Shown here in pieces: positions 17,997-25,890 of a stretch of DNA of 64,000 bases. This DNA is from DAIDKA01 sp036498905 (GTDB taxonomy: Bacteria; Pseudomonadota; Gammaproteobacteria; Steroidobacterales; Steroidobacteraceae), in assembly GCA_036498905.1 (NCBI GenBank), contig DASYER010000124.1, positions 1 to 64,000 of the forward strand. The letters are read 5' to 3'. Under the pieces are notes generated by a model. The model ran no database searches. It was not told the origin of the DNA and worked only from the letters and a program-made list of their open reading frames with translations. Each line of letters starts with the position of its first letter. Position 1 is the first letter of the stretch. A program made the position numbers and the translations under genes.

Positions 17997-18870
17997 TCCT
18001 TTTGTCCTGGATCGGCGCGCCGTGCGTGCCTCCTTTGATCGGGCCAGCGCGACCTACGACACGGCCGCGGTGCTGCAGGCACGCGTGCGCGATGAACTGT
18101 TGTCACGCCTCGACCTGATCCGCATCAGCCCCGAAGTGATCGTCGATGCCGGCTGCGGCACCGGCGATGGCGCCCGCCAATTGAAGGACCGCTATCGAAC
18201 CGCGATGGTGATCGCGCTCGACCTCGCGCCGGGCATGCTGCGCGAAGCGCGGCGGCGCGGCAGCTGGCGGCGGCCCCTGCAGCGCCTGTGCGCCGATGTG
18301 TTCCAGCTGCCGTTCCGGGACGGGACCATCGACCTGATATTCAGCAACCTGGTGCTGCAATGGTGCGATGACCTCGACGCGGCGCTGCGCGAAATCCGGC
18401 GCGTGCTCTCCCCGGACGGGTTTTTCGCCTTCGCGACCTTCGGTCCGGATACCCTGCGCGAGCTGCGCAATGCCTGGGCGGCGGCCGACGGCGGGACTCA
18501 TGTCAGCGGCTTTCGCGACATGCATGACATCGGCGATGCTCTGACGCGCGCCGGGCTGTCCGAGCCGGTCATGGATGTGGAGCGGCTGACCATGGTCTAT
18601 CCGGACGTCGCCGCGATCACTCAGGACCTGAAGGTCATCGGGGCGCGCAACGCCACCGCGGCGCGGGCCCGCGGGCTCACCGGCAAGGGACGCTGGCGCG
18701 CCATGACCGCCGCATACGAAACCCAGCGCCAACCGAGCGGGCTGCTGCCGGCCACGTACGAAGTGGTCTATGGCGCCGCGTGGGGGGCACGCGGCCGCCC
18801 GGGAGTGGCGGCCGGCGGCGGTGAGGTGCGCATCCCCGTCGAGGCCATCCGACATCGCCGGGAAACTTAG
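17983..18870 (+). CDS. bioC: Malonyl-[ACP] O-methyltransferase
   Basis: 295 residues from the ATG at 17983, preceded by AGAAGAG. It methylates the free carboxyl of malonyl-ACP to disguise it for fatty-acid elongation towards pimelate. DRRAVRASFDRASATYD is the BioC N-terminal signature; motif I is VDAGCGTGDGARQL, and FSNLVLQWCDD and FATFGPDTLREL are characteristic. The matching esterase gene bioH, which often lies beside bioC, is absent here: bioC follows bioF directly and bioD comes next. Confidence 0.95.
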   Translation: MQPPDPFVLDRRAVRASFDRASATYDTAAVLQARVRDELLSRLDLIRISPEVIVDAGCGTGDGARQLKDRYRTAMVIALDLAPGMLREARRRGSWRRPLQRLCADVFQLPFRDGTIDLIFSNLVLQWCDDLDAALREIRRVLSPDGFFAFATFGPDTLRELRNAWAAADGGTHVSGFRDMHDIGDALTRAGLSEPVMDVERLTMVYPDVAAITQDLKVIGARNATAARARGLTGKGRWRAMTAAYETQRQPSGLLPATYEVVYGAAWGARGRPGVAAGGGEVRIPVEAIRHRRET

Positions 18871-18872
18871 AT

Positions 18873-19574
18873 ATGTCCGCGGGTCTGTTCATTACCGGCA
18901 CCGACACCGAAGTTGGCAAAACCGTCGTGGCCAAACTGGTGGTGCGCTCCCTGGTCGCCACGGGCGTTCGCGTGGCGGTCATGAAGCCGGTGGCCGCGGG
19001 GAGCTTCATGACCCCGCAGGGCCCGCGCAATGAGGATGCCCTGGGACTGATCGCGGACAGCAACGTGGTTATGCCCTATGAGACGGTCAATCCCTACTGT
19101 CTGCCCGCGCCGGTGTCGCCGCACCTGGCGGCGCGTGAGGCCGGTGTGACCATCGAACTGCAGCGTATCCGCGCAAGCTACGCAGCACTGCGCGCGGCTG
19201 CGGACTGCGTCATCGTCGAAGGCGCCGGGGGCTGGCTGGCACCGCTGAGCGACACGCAGTTCATCGCGGATCTGGCCGCGGCGCTGGAACTGCCGGTGCT
19301 GCTGGTGGTGGGCTTGCGGCTGGGCTGCCTGAATCACGCCCTGCTCACCGTGGCGGCGATCCGACAGCGGCAGACGCTCACCGGTTGGATCGCCAACCGG
19401 ATCGACCCGGATTTTGCCCGCCTGGCGGAGAATCTGGCGACCCTCGAGCGACATATCGGCATGCCGCCGCTCGCCACCGTGGACTATGATGAGGCGGCGC
19501 CCGGGAGGGTGCCCTTGAGTGCTGCTGAAGTGACGGCCCTGGTTCAGTCAGTCGCGTGTAAGCGATTGACTTGA
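18873..19574 (+). CDS. bioD: Dethiobiotin synthetase
   Basis: 233 residues; forms the ureido ring of dethiobiotin from DAPA, CO2 and ATP. The N-terminal P-loop is ITGTDTEVGKTVV; KPVAAGS, then EGAGGWLAPLS and GLRLGCLNHALLT are conserved. It starts 3 bp after bioC, finishing the bioBFCD operon. bioA, needed for the intermediate step, is not in the window. Confidence 0.96.
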   Translation: MSAGLFITGTDTEVGKTVVAKLVVRSLVATGVRVAVMKPVAAGSFMTPQGPRNEDALGLIADSNVVMPYETVNPYCLPAPVSPHLAAREAGVTIELQRIRASYAALRAAADCVIVEGAGGWLAPLSDTQFIADLAAALELPVLLVVGLRLGCLNHALLTVAAIRQRQTLTGWIANRIDPDFARLAENLATLERHIGMPPLATVDYDEAAPGRVPLSAAEVTALVQSVACKRLT

Positions 19575-19596
19575 ATAAATAAGTTCAGCCTGTAAC
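19566..19596 (+). promoter_or_regulatory. Possible promoter for the cox locus
   Basis: TTGACT (19566-19571), overlapping the end of bioD, is followed 19 bp later by TGTAAC (19591-19596), 27 bp before the DUF2244 gene. This is the only AT-rich stretch (AATAAATAAG) between the biotin and oxidase operons. The long spacer makes the call tentative. Confidence 0.35.
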
Positions 19597-19622
19597 ATGC
19601 ACAGCTCGCCCGCGGAACCGAA

Positions 19623-20126
19623 ATGGAGTCAGCCCACGCCCGTATCGTGATTGCTCCGAATTGCTCGCTCAGCGTGCGCGGAGCGTTACTTTTTTTTCTG
19701 TCGGCCTGTGCGCCTTGTTTTGGCATCGCCGGCGTGCTGACTTTTTTAGGGTTCTGGCCGGTGTTGCCCTTTGCCGGGCTGGAAATGCTTCTTCTCGGCG
19801 CGGCGCTGCGAATCAGCCTGGCACGTCGTCATCATCGCCAGACCATCGTGGTTTCGGAGTCGGAGGTCACCATTCAGTCGAATATCGGCAAGATCCACAG
19901 TGAGGTTGTGTTTCCGCGGCACTGGGCACAGGTTAAACTGCGCCGCCCAAAGTCGCGCCTGCATCCGAGCCGCCTCGTGATCGAATCGCATGGACGACAG
20001 TGCGCAGTTGGCGACTTCCTGACGGAGGACGAACGACGCGGCCTATACGGTAAGCTCTCGGAGCTCATCGGCCGTGTCAACGAGTCGCCGACTCTAGGTT
20101 TTCCAGGTGAGGCTCGAGGTTTTTGA
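19623..20126 (+). CDS. DUF2244 membrane protein
   Basis: 167 residues. Two hydrophobic helices lie near residues 20-60 (GALLFFLSACAPCFGIAGVL; WPVLPFAGLEMLLLGAAL), followed by a soluble part. The RHHRQTIVVSESEVTIQ and KLRRPKSRLHPSRLVIESHG stretches fit the DUF2244 family, found directly upstream of cox genes in many proteobacteria. A role in oxidase biogenesis is inferred from that neighbourhood only. It ends 28 bp before coxB, and its last codons overlap an inverted repeat. Confidence 0.8.
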   Translation: MESAHARIVIAPNCSLSVRGALLFFLSACAPCFGIAGVLTFLGFWPVLPFAGLEMLLLGAALRISLARRHHRQTIVVSESEVTIQSNIGKIHSEVVFPRHWAQVKLRRPKSRLHPSRLVIESHGRQCAVGDFLTEDERRGLYGKLSELIGRVNESPTLGFPGEARGF

Positions 20127-20140
20127 TGGCCGCAGGCCAT
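20126..20140. repeat. Inverted repeat ATGGCC-GCA-GGCCAT before coxB
   Basis: A perfect 6-bp stem with a 3-base loop sits at the end of the DUF2244 gene, 14 bp before the coxB ATG. It is followed by GAGATACATATAAA, and no normal Shine-Dalgarno is seen before coxB. The hairpin may be an mRNA-processing or translation element; it has no U-tract, so a terminator is unlikely. Confidence 0.4.
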
Positions 20141-20154
20141 GAGATACATATAAA

Positions 20155-21048
20155 ATGATGCGCAAATTCCTGTCCCCGCTCGCCGCCGTTGCGGCACTGG
20201 CCCTGGGCCTGCTGCCCGCGGCGCATGCCGAATCCGGCTGGGGCGAGCTGAACATGACTCAGGGCGTGACCGCGATGTCACGCCAGATCTACGGCCTGCA
20301 CATGCTGATGTTCTGGCTGTGCGTCGGGATCGCGGTGGTCGTCTTCGGTGTGATGGCCTATTCGATCTTCGCCTTCCGCAAATCGCGCGGCGCCGTGGCC
20401 GACACCACCCTGGTCCACAGCACCACGGTGGAAATCATCTGGACCATCGTGCCGATCGCGATCCTGGTCGCCACCGCGGTTCCGGCCGCCACCACCCTGA
20501 TCAAGACCGAGGACCTGCGCAATTCGCAGCTGACCATCAAGGTCACCGGCTTCCAGTGGGGCTGGGATTATGACTACCTGAACAGTGGCGTCGAATACTT
20601 CTCGCGCCTGGATCGCGCCAGCGATGCGGCCCGGCAGTTGGGTTCGGGCGTGGACGTGACGACCGTCCCGCACTACCTGCTGAATGTGGACAACCCGATG
20701 GTCGTGCCGGTGGGCACGAAGGTGCGGGTGCTGGTCACGGCCAACGATGTGATCCATTCCTGGTGGGTTCCGGCATTCGGCGTCAAGAAGGACGCCATCC
20801 CGGGCTTCGTCAATGAGGCCTGGTTCGATATCGATTCGGACAAGCCCGGCGTGTACCGCGGCAACTGCGCCGAGCTGTGCGGCCGTGATCACGGCTTCAT
20901 GCCGATCGTGGTCAATGCCCTGTCAAAAGACGACTTCGCGGCATGGCTGAAGGCCAAACAGCTCGAACAACATCCGCCGGCTGCCGCCGACGCCTCGGCG
21001 CCGGCCGCTGCGACCGCCTCTTCTGCCCCGACGGCGGTCGCCAAGTAA
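20155..21048 (+). CDS. coxB: Cytochrome c oxidase subunit II
   Basis: 297 residues with a signal peptide (cleavage near AHAES) and two transmembrane helices (about 47-70 and 92-112). The periplasmic cupredoxin domain carries the CuA ligands: HSWWVPAFGVK (His), then CAELCGRDHGFM (two Cys, Glu backbone, His, Met). FQWGWDYDY is the aromatic electron-entry region. The C-terminus is an Ala-rich tail (AADASAPAAATASS) without a cytochrome c domain, so this is the aa3 type without a fused haem. First structural gene of the oxidase operon. Confidence 0.97.
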   Translation: MMRKFLSPLAAVAALALGLLPAAHAESGWGELNMTQGVTAMSRQIYGLHMLMFWLCVGIAVVVFGVMAYSIFAFRKSRGAVADTTLVHSTTVEIIWTIVPIAILVATAVPAATTLIKTEDLRNSQLTIKVTGFQWGWDYDYLNSGVEYFSRLDRASDAARQLGSGVDVTTVPHYLLNVDNPMVVPVGTKVRVLVTANDVIHSWWVPAFGVKKDAIPGFVNEAWFDIDSDKPGVYRGNCAELCGRDHGFMPIVVNALSKDDFAAWLKAKQLEQHPPAAADASAPAAATASSAPTAVAK

Positions 21049-21076
21049 GCGACAGATACCTTAAAGAGACACGAAC

Positions 21077-22690
21077 ATGGCCTACGACTCGCACGTTGCT
21101 ACCGATCACGACCACGATGCGCACGATCACAAGCCGCATGGCTGGCGCCGCTGGGTGTACGCGACCAATCACAAGGACATCGGCACGATGTACCTGGTGT
21201 TTGCCGGCATCAGCTTCTTCATCGGCGGCACCATGGCCATGCTCATCCGCCTGGAGCTGTTCAAGCCCGGCATGCAGTTCATGGATCCGCTGTTCTTTAA
21301 CAGCATGACGACCATGCACGCGCTGGAGATGATCTTCGGCGCCGTCATGCCGGCCTGGACGGGCCTGGCGAACTGGATGATTCCGATGCAGGTGGGCGCG
21401 CCCGACATGGCCCTGCCGCGTTTGAATAATTTCAGCTTCTGGATCCTGCCCTTCGCGTTCACGCTGCTGCTGTCGTCGCTGTTCGTGCCCGGCGGCGGTC
21501 CCGCCGGCGGCTGGACCATGTATCCGCCGCTGATGCTGCAGGGTGGCGCGTCCTTCCCGATGACGATCTTCGCCATCCACATGATGGGTATCTCCTCCAT
21601 CCTGGGTGCGATCAACGTGGTCGTCACCATCATGAACCTGCGCGCCCCGGGCATGACGCTGCTGCGCATGCCGCTGTTCGTGTGGACCTGGCTGATCACG
21701 GCCTACCTGCTGATCGCGGTCATGCCGGTGCTCGCCGGCGCCGTCACCATGCTGCTCACCGACCATTTCTTCGGCACGACGTTCTTCACCGCGGCCGGTG
21801 GCGGCGATCCGGTCATGTACCAGCACATCTTCTGGTTCTTCGGCCATCCCGAGGTGTACATCCTGATCCTGCCGGCCTTCGGCATTGTCTCGGAAATCAT
21901 CCCGACCTTCTCGCGCAAGCCGCTGTTCGGCTACGACGCAATGGTGTATGCGACCGCCTCGATCGCGTTCCTGTCCTTCATCGTCTGGGCCCACCACATG
22001 TTCACGGTGGGCATGCCGCTGGCCGGGCAGCTGTTCTTCATGCTCTCGACCATGCTGATCGCGATCCCGACCGGCGTGAAGGTCTTCAACTGGACGGCGA
22101 CGATGTACAAGGGCTCGCTCTCGTTCGAGCCGCCGATGCTGTTCGCGCTGTCGTTCCTGTTCCTGTTCACGATCGGTGGACTGTCGGGCCTGATGCTGGC
22201 CATCGTGCCCGCGGACTACCAGTACCAGGACACATACTTCGTCGTGGCGCACTTCCACTACGTGCTGGTTCCGGGCGCCGTGTTCGCGATCATGGCCGGC
22301 ATCTACTACTGGTTGCCGAAGTGGACCGGCAACATGTATGACCAGCGGCTTGGCAAGTGGCACTTCTGGCTGTCCACGATTTTCGTGAACGTGCTGTTCT
22401 TCCCGCAGCACTTCCTGGGGCTTGCGGGCATGCCGCGCCGGATTCCTGATTACGCGGTGCAGTTCACCGACTGGAACATGGTGTCCTCGCTCGGCGGCTT
22501 CGCCTTCGGTCTCACCCAGCTGCTGTTCCCGTACCTGATCTGGAAGTGCATACGTGGCGGTGAGCGAATCGGCAACCGGGCCTGGGAAGGCGCGCATGGA
22601 TTGGAGTGGGAGCTGTCCTCTCCGCCGCCGTATCACTCCTGGACCGATCCGCCGTCGGATGCACTGATCAACCGCGGCGCGGCGCATTGA
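21077..22690 (+). CDS. ctaD: Cytochrome c oxidase subunit I (aa3 type)
   Basis: 537 residues, 12 transmembrane helices; the haem a and haem a3-CuB catalytic subunit. The His-rich N-terminus (DHDHDAHDHKPHGW) precedes the conserved ATNHKDIGTMYL. MTTMHALEMIFGAVMP holds a haem a ligand; FGHPEVYILILP contains the CuB His, the D-channel Glu of A1-type enzymes and the cross-linked Tyr; WAHHMFTVG has two more CuB His; VAHFHYVLVPG carries the a3 and a ligands. The stop overlaps the small downstream gene by one base (TGATG). Confidence 0.98.
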   Translation: MAYDSHVATDHDHDAHDHKPHGWRRWVYATNHKDIGTMYLVFAGISFFIGGTMAMLIRLELFKPGMQFMDPLFFNSMTTMHALEMIFGAVMPAWTGLANWMIPMQVGAPDMALPRLNNFSFWILPFAFTLLLSSLFVPGGGPAGGWTMYPPLMLQGGASFPMTIFAIHMMGISSILGAINVVVTIMNLRAPGMTLLRMPLFVWTWLITAYLLIAVMPVLAGAVTMLLTDHFFGTTFFTAAGGGDPVMYQHIFWFFGHPEVYILILPAFGIVSEIIPTFSRKPLFGYDAMVYATASIAFLSFIVWAHHMFTVGMPLAGQLFFMLSTMLIAIPTGVKVFNWTATMYKGSLSFEPPMLFALSFLFLFTIGGLSGLMLAIVPADYQYQDTYFVVAHFHYVLVPGAVFAIMAGIYYWLPKWTGNMYDQRLGKWHFWLSTIFVNVLFFPQHFLGLAGMPRRIPDYAVQFTDWNMVSSLGGFAFGLTQLLFPYLIWKCIRGGERIGNRAWEGAHGLEWELSSPPPYHSWTDPPSDALINRGAAH

Positions 22691-22824
22691 TGACCCTCGA
22701 TGAGCCCACGCTCGCTGTTCAGCGCCGGCGCAGCGTGCGCCGCACGGCGTTGCTGCTGGGCATCGTCGCGGCCGTTTTCTATGTGGGCTTCATGGCCATG
22801 ATGATCTGGCGCGGCTCACGATGA
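22690..22824 (+). CDS. Small single-pass membrane protein in cox operon
   Basis: 44 residues, starting at the ATG that shares its A with the ctaD stop and overlapping ctaG by 4 bp. The sequence is a basic N-terminus (RRRSVRRT) followed by one hydrophobic helix (ALLLGIVAAVFYVGFMAMMI) and WRGSR. Small one-helix proteins at this spot between ctaD and ctaG are common in beta/gammaproteobacterial oxidase operons. Its tight coupling on both sides argues that it is real. An assembly or stability role is inferred. Confidence 0.72.
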   Translation: MTLDEPTLAVQRRRSVRRTALLLGIVAAVFYVGFMAMMIWRGSR

Positions 22825-23378
22825 GCCTGGAGCGCGACAAACCCGGCAAGACCAATCGCTCGCTGGCCACGAAGCTCTTCATCTTTGCCCTCGGCAGCTT
22901 TGGCTTCGGATTCGCGCTGGTGCCGCTCTATGACGTGCTGTGCGCGGTAACGGGCCAGGGCGATCAGAAGGAGCTGGCGCGGGCGGCGACGGTGACGCAA
23001 CACCCGGATCTGAACCGCCTGGTCACGGTGGACTTTCTCACCAGCCTGCCGGCGAACGGCAATTGGGAGTTCCACCCGATGGTGAAGACCATGCAGGTGC
23101 ATCCGGGTCAGCTGTACCTGGCTCACTTCTATGCACACAACCTGATGGGCCATGACACGGTGGCCCAGGCGGTGCCGGATATCTCGCCGTCCAAGGCGGT
23201 CGCCTGGTTCCGCAAGACCGAGTGCTTCTGCTTTTCGCCGCAGCACTTCGACGTGAACCAGGAAAAGGTGATGCCGGTACGCTTCTTCGTCGATCCGGCA
23301 CTGCCCAAATACATCGATCGTGTGACGCTGACTTACACGTTCTACGATTCCACGACAATGATCAAACCCGAGAAATGA
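22821..23378 (+). CDS. ctaG: Cytochrome c oxidase assembly protein CtaG/Cox11
   Basis: 185 residues; delivers copper to the CuB site of subunit I. One N-terminal helix (about 20-42, IFALGSFGFGFALVPLYDVLC) anchors a periplasmic Ig-like domain. The copper-binding signature KTECFCFSPQ is intact, as is VMPVRFFVDP. The start overlaps the small membrane-protein gene, and its end overlaps coxC in ATGA. Confidence 0.96.
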   Translation: MSLERDKPGKTNRSLATKLFIFALGSFGFGFALVPLYDVLCAVTGQGDQKELARAATVTQHPDLNRLVTVDFLTSLPANGNWEFHPMVKTMQVHPGQLYLAHFYAHNLMGHDTVAQAVPDISPSKAVAWFRKTECFCFSPQHFDVNQEKVMPVRFFVDPALPKYIDRVTLTYTFYDSTTMIKPEK

Positions 23379-24268
23379 CCATGGCACAGGCGCACGCCCC
23401 GGACACCAGTCACTACTACGTCCCGCATCACAGTCTCTGGCCAATCGTCGGGTCGGTATCGCTGTTCTCGATCATGCTGGGCCTGGTGATCTACTTCAAC
23501 GACTGGACCGGACCCTGGGCCCTCGCACCCGGATTCGCGCTCATTGCCTGCACCTTCTTCGGCTGGTTCTATTCAGTCATCGGCGAAAACCAGCACGGCA
23601 TCTTCAACACCCAGGTCGATCGCTCCTTCCGCATGGGGATGATGTGGTTCATCTTCTCCGAGGTGATGTTCTTTGCGGCCTTCTTCGGTGCGCTGTTCTA
23701 TGCACGCACTCTGTCGACCGCGTGGCTCGGTGGACGCGGGGTGAAAATCTTCACGAATATCCTGCTGTGGCCCCACTACGACGGCACCTGGCCGACGAAC
23801 GGTCCCGGACACGTCGGCGGTCATGACGGCGGCGTCTTCGAGACCGTGCCGGCATTCGGCCTGCCGGCCATCAACACCCTGATCCTGCTGACCAGCGGCG
23901 TGACGGTGACGATTGCGCACCATGCGCTGCGCGTGGGCAAGCGCGGCATACTGAAAGTGTTCCTGGCGCTGACCTTCATCCTAGGATTCAGCTTCGTGAC
24001 GCTGCAGGCCCATGAATACGGCGAAGCCTATCGCGAGCTCGGCCTGAAACTGAGCACCGGTATCTACGGCTCGACGTTCTTCATGCTGACGGGCTTCCAC
24101 GGTCTGCACGTGACGATCGGCGCCATCATGCTGACGGTGGTGTGGCTGCGGGTGCTGCGCGGCCATTTCACCCCGGAGAAGCACTTCGCGTTCGAGGCGG
24201 TGGCCTGGTACTGGCACTTCGTCGACGTGGTGTGGTTGGGTCTGTTCGTCTTCGTGTACTGGCTCTAG
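23375..24268 (+). CDS. ctaE: Cytochrome c oxidase subunit III
   Basis: 297 residues with seven hydrophobic helices. Family signatures: RMGMMWFIFSEVMFFAAFFGALFY (the first part), LTSGVTVTIAHHAL, LQAHEY, GFHGLHVTIG and the C-terminal WYWHFVDVVWLGLFVFVYW region. It is structural rather than redox-active. An ATG at 23375 overlaps the ctaG stop; a second ATG at 23381 is equally usable. It ends the plus-strand structural block, 12 bp before the convergent DUF2909 gene. Confidence 0.97.
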   Translation: MTMAQAHAPDTSHYYVPHHSLWPIVGSVSLFSIMLGLVIYFNDWTGPWALAPGFALIACTFFGWFYSVIGENQHGIFNTQVDRSFRMGMMWFIFSEVMFFAAFFGALFYARTLSTAWLGGRGVKIFTNILLWPHYDGTWPTNGPGHVGGHDGGVFETVPAFGLPAINTLILLTSGVTVTIAHHALRVGKRGILKVFLALTFILGFSFVTLQAHEYGEAYRELGLKLSTGIYGSTFFMLTGFHGLHVTIGAIMLTVVWLRVLRGHFTPEKHFAFEAVAWYWHFVDVVWLGLFVFVYWL

Positions 24269-24277
24269 GCGTCGTCA

Positions 24278-24296
24278 GCCTCACAGCCCGTGAGGC
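24278..24296. terminator. Hairpin at convergent ctaE / DUF2909 ends
   Basis: GCCTCAC-AGCCC-GTGAGGC is a perfect 7-bp stem with a 5-base loop. It lies just after the ctaE stop and overlaps the last codons of the convergent DUF2909 gene. There is no T-run on either side, so factor-independent termination is doubtful. Confidence 0.4.
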
Positions 24297-24484
24297 CTGA
24301 TCAGCCCGAGTGACCAGGCCAGCATCAGCAGGATGAAGAGGCCGATCGACAGTCCGACGCGCAGGGCCAGGGAGCGGAACATCTTGCGCGAGTCGCCCTG
24401 GGCGCGCGACAAATGGAACAGCGCCGAGCCCAGGCTCGCGACGATCGCCACCAGGACCAGGACGATCAAGACCTTGAGTGCCAT
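24281..24484 (-). CDS. DUF2909 twin-transmembrane protein
   Basis: 67 residues from the ATG at 24484 (MALKVLIVLVLVAIVASLGS). Two hydrophobic helices flank a short basic loop (LSRAQGDSRKMFRSLALRVG) and the protein ends LIRPHGL. This is the pattern of the DUF2909 twin-TM family, which neighbours cox genes in many gammaproteobacteria, often convergent as here. A GGAGG lies 11 bases before the ATG. Function unknown; an oxidase-related role is inferred from context. Confidence 0.75.
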   Translation of the reverse strand: MALKVLIVLVLVAIVASLGSALFHLSRAQGDSRKMFRSLALRVGLSIGLFILLMLAWSLGLIRPHGL

Positions 24485-24501
24485 CTGCACGCTGACCTCC
24501 G

Positions 24502-24531
24502 TTGCAGCCTGCACTGCCCGCGAATTATAGA
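24502..24531 (+). promoter_or_regulatory. Candidate promoter for surf1 (leaderless-like)
   Basis: TTGCAG (24502-24507) and TATAGA (24526-24531) are separated by 18 bp. The surf1 ATG follows only 12 bp after the -10, and no Shine-Dalgarno is visible, so the transcript could be leaderless. Confidence 0.45.
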
Positions 24532-24543
24532 TCCTTAATACCC

Positions 24544-25290
24544 ATGGCCATCGTGAGTTTCCCCATCGGCCGCCGCCGTTTCGCGCCTACCTGGGCGATG
24601 ACGCTGCTGACGATCGCGCTGTGCGTGGTGTTCGTGCGCCTGGGCGAGTGGCAATGGCAGCGCGGCGTGCATCGGCAGGCCGAGTGGGATGCCTTCGCGC
24701 GCGGCGCCGATGCGCCCGTGCCGCTGGCTGCGCAGAGCCTGGGTTCATTGCCCCGATTCAAGCGCATCGCCGTCACCGGCAGCTGGGACGGCGCGCACCA
24801 GTTCCTGATCGACAACCAGTCGCACGGTGGTCTGCCCGGCTATGCGGTGCTGACGCCGCTGCGCCTCGCGGATGGTCGGGTACTGGTGGTGAATCGCGGC
24901 TGGGTGCCGTTCACCGGATCGCGCGCGCGTCTGCCGCAGATCGCGCTCCTTGCGGGCGCACCGGTCACGGTCACCGGTCGGCTGGACAATCTGCCCGTGG
25001 CCGGCCTGGCGCTGGGACATGCGGCCCCAATGGTCGGCGGATCGTGGCCCAAGCTCACCGGCTTTCCCACGCTGGCTGATCTGGCCACGGCCCTGCACGA
25101 AAGACTGGAACCGTGGACACTGCTGCTGGATCCGCGCAGCGGGGACGGTTATGTCAGGGACTGGCAGCCCCCGGGGCTTTCACCCCTGCGCCATTGGTCC
25201 TATGCCATTCAATGGTGGGGTTTCGCTGTGACGCTCACGATCATCTGGGGGATCATGAGCGCCCGGCGCCAGGAGCCGAGGAATTCATGA
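24544..25290 (+). CDS. SURF1-family cytochrome oxidase biogenesis protein
   Basis: 248 residues; aids haem a insertion into subunit I. Two transmembrane helices (about 17-34 and 220-240) bracket a periplasmic domain, the SURF1 layout. Diagnostic stretches are GEWQWQRG, IAVTGSWD, GYAVLTPLRL, VLVVNRGWVP and the C-terminal HWSYAIQWWGFAVTL. The ATG at 24544 (MAIVSFPIGRRRF) fits better than the one 42 bases upstream. The stop overlaps the next start (ATGA). Confidence 0.93.
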   Translation: MAIVSFPIGRRRFAPTWAMTLLTIALCVVFVRLGEWQWQRGVHRQAEWDAFARGADAPVPLAAQSLGSLPRFKRIAVTGSWDGAHQFLIDNQSHGGLPGYAVLTPLRLADGRVLVVNRGWVPFTGSRARLPQIALLAGAPVTVTGRLDNLPVAGLALGHAAPMVGGSWPKLTGFPTLADLATALHERLEPWTLLLDPRSGDGYVRDWQPPGLSPLRHWSYAIQWWGFAVTLTIIWGIMSARRQEPRNS

Positions 25291-25886
25291 GTACCGTCAT
25301 CGACCCGGAACTGCATCGCCGTAATTTCCGCACCGTCATTGCCTTGGGCGGCCTGTTCGCGCTGCCGCTGATACTCGCCTTCTGGCTGTACTACGGCCTG
25401 CACTGGCGGCCACAGGGCACGACCAATCATGGCGAACTGATCACACCGGCGCGCCCCTTGGCTGATGTGCCGCTGCCCGATGCCGCCGGTACGCTCCGGC
25501 GCGGCATATTTGCCGGCCACTGGAGCCTGGTCTATATCGGCGATGGCACCTGTGATGCGGATTGCCACACGACTTTGTTCTTCATGCGCCAGACACGCCT
25601 GTCCCTGGGCAAGGACATGACCCGCCTCGAGCGCGTGTTCCTCGCGCCGGCCCACTGCTGCGATCGCGGCTTCCTCGATGGCGAACATCCGGGGCTGCGC
25701 GTGTTCGATGCCTCATCGCCCGCTGCCCAATCGCTGCTCGCGCAATTTCCCGCCGCAGGGCGCGCCCGGATGCTGTACATCGTTGATCCGTTGGGAAACC
25801 TCATGATGCGCTACGATGCACACCTGCCGCCGAAGGGTCTGCTCGAGGACCTCCAGCGCCTGCTGCAGCTGTCTCATATTGGCTGA
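25287..25886 (+). CDS. SCO1/SenC-like membrane protein of the cox cluster
   Basis: 199 residues. One N-terminal helix (about 18-38) is followed by a periplasmic thioredoxin-like domain. DGTCDADCHTTLFFMRQ carries a CxxxC motif at the position of the SCO copper/thiol motif, and VDPLGNLMMRY matches the C-terminal half of that fold. A second cysteine pair occurs at PAHCCDRG. Overall similarity to classic SCO is low; similar proteins in gammaproteobacterial cox loci are annotated only as oxidase-associated. A CuA thiol/copper chaperone role is inferred from CxxxC and context. Coupled to surf1 by 4 bp. Confidence 0.7.
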   Translation: MSTVIDPELHRRNFRTVIALGGLFALPLILAFWLYYGLHWRPQGTTNHGELITPARPLADVPLPDAAGTLRRGIFAGHWSLVYIGDGTCDADCHTTLFFMRQTRLSLGKDMTRLERVFLAPAHCCDRGFLDGEHPGLRVFDASSPAAQSLLAQFPAAGRARMLYIVDPLGNLMMRYDAHLPPKGLLEDLQRLLQLSHIG

Positions 25887-25890
25887 ATTC

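Noticed and set aside
20912..22687. 591-codon minus-strand ORF opposite ctaD
   Set aside because: Extreme His/Arg/Gln/Glu content and no domains; the plus strand encodes cytochrome oxidase subunit I.
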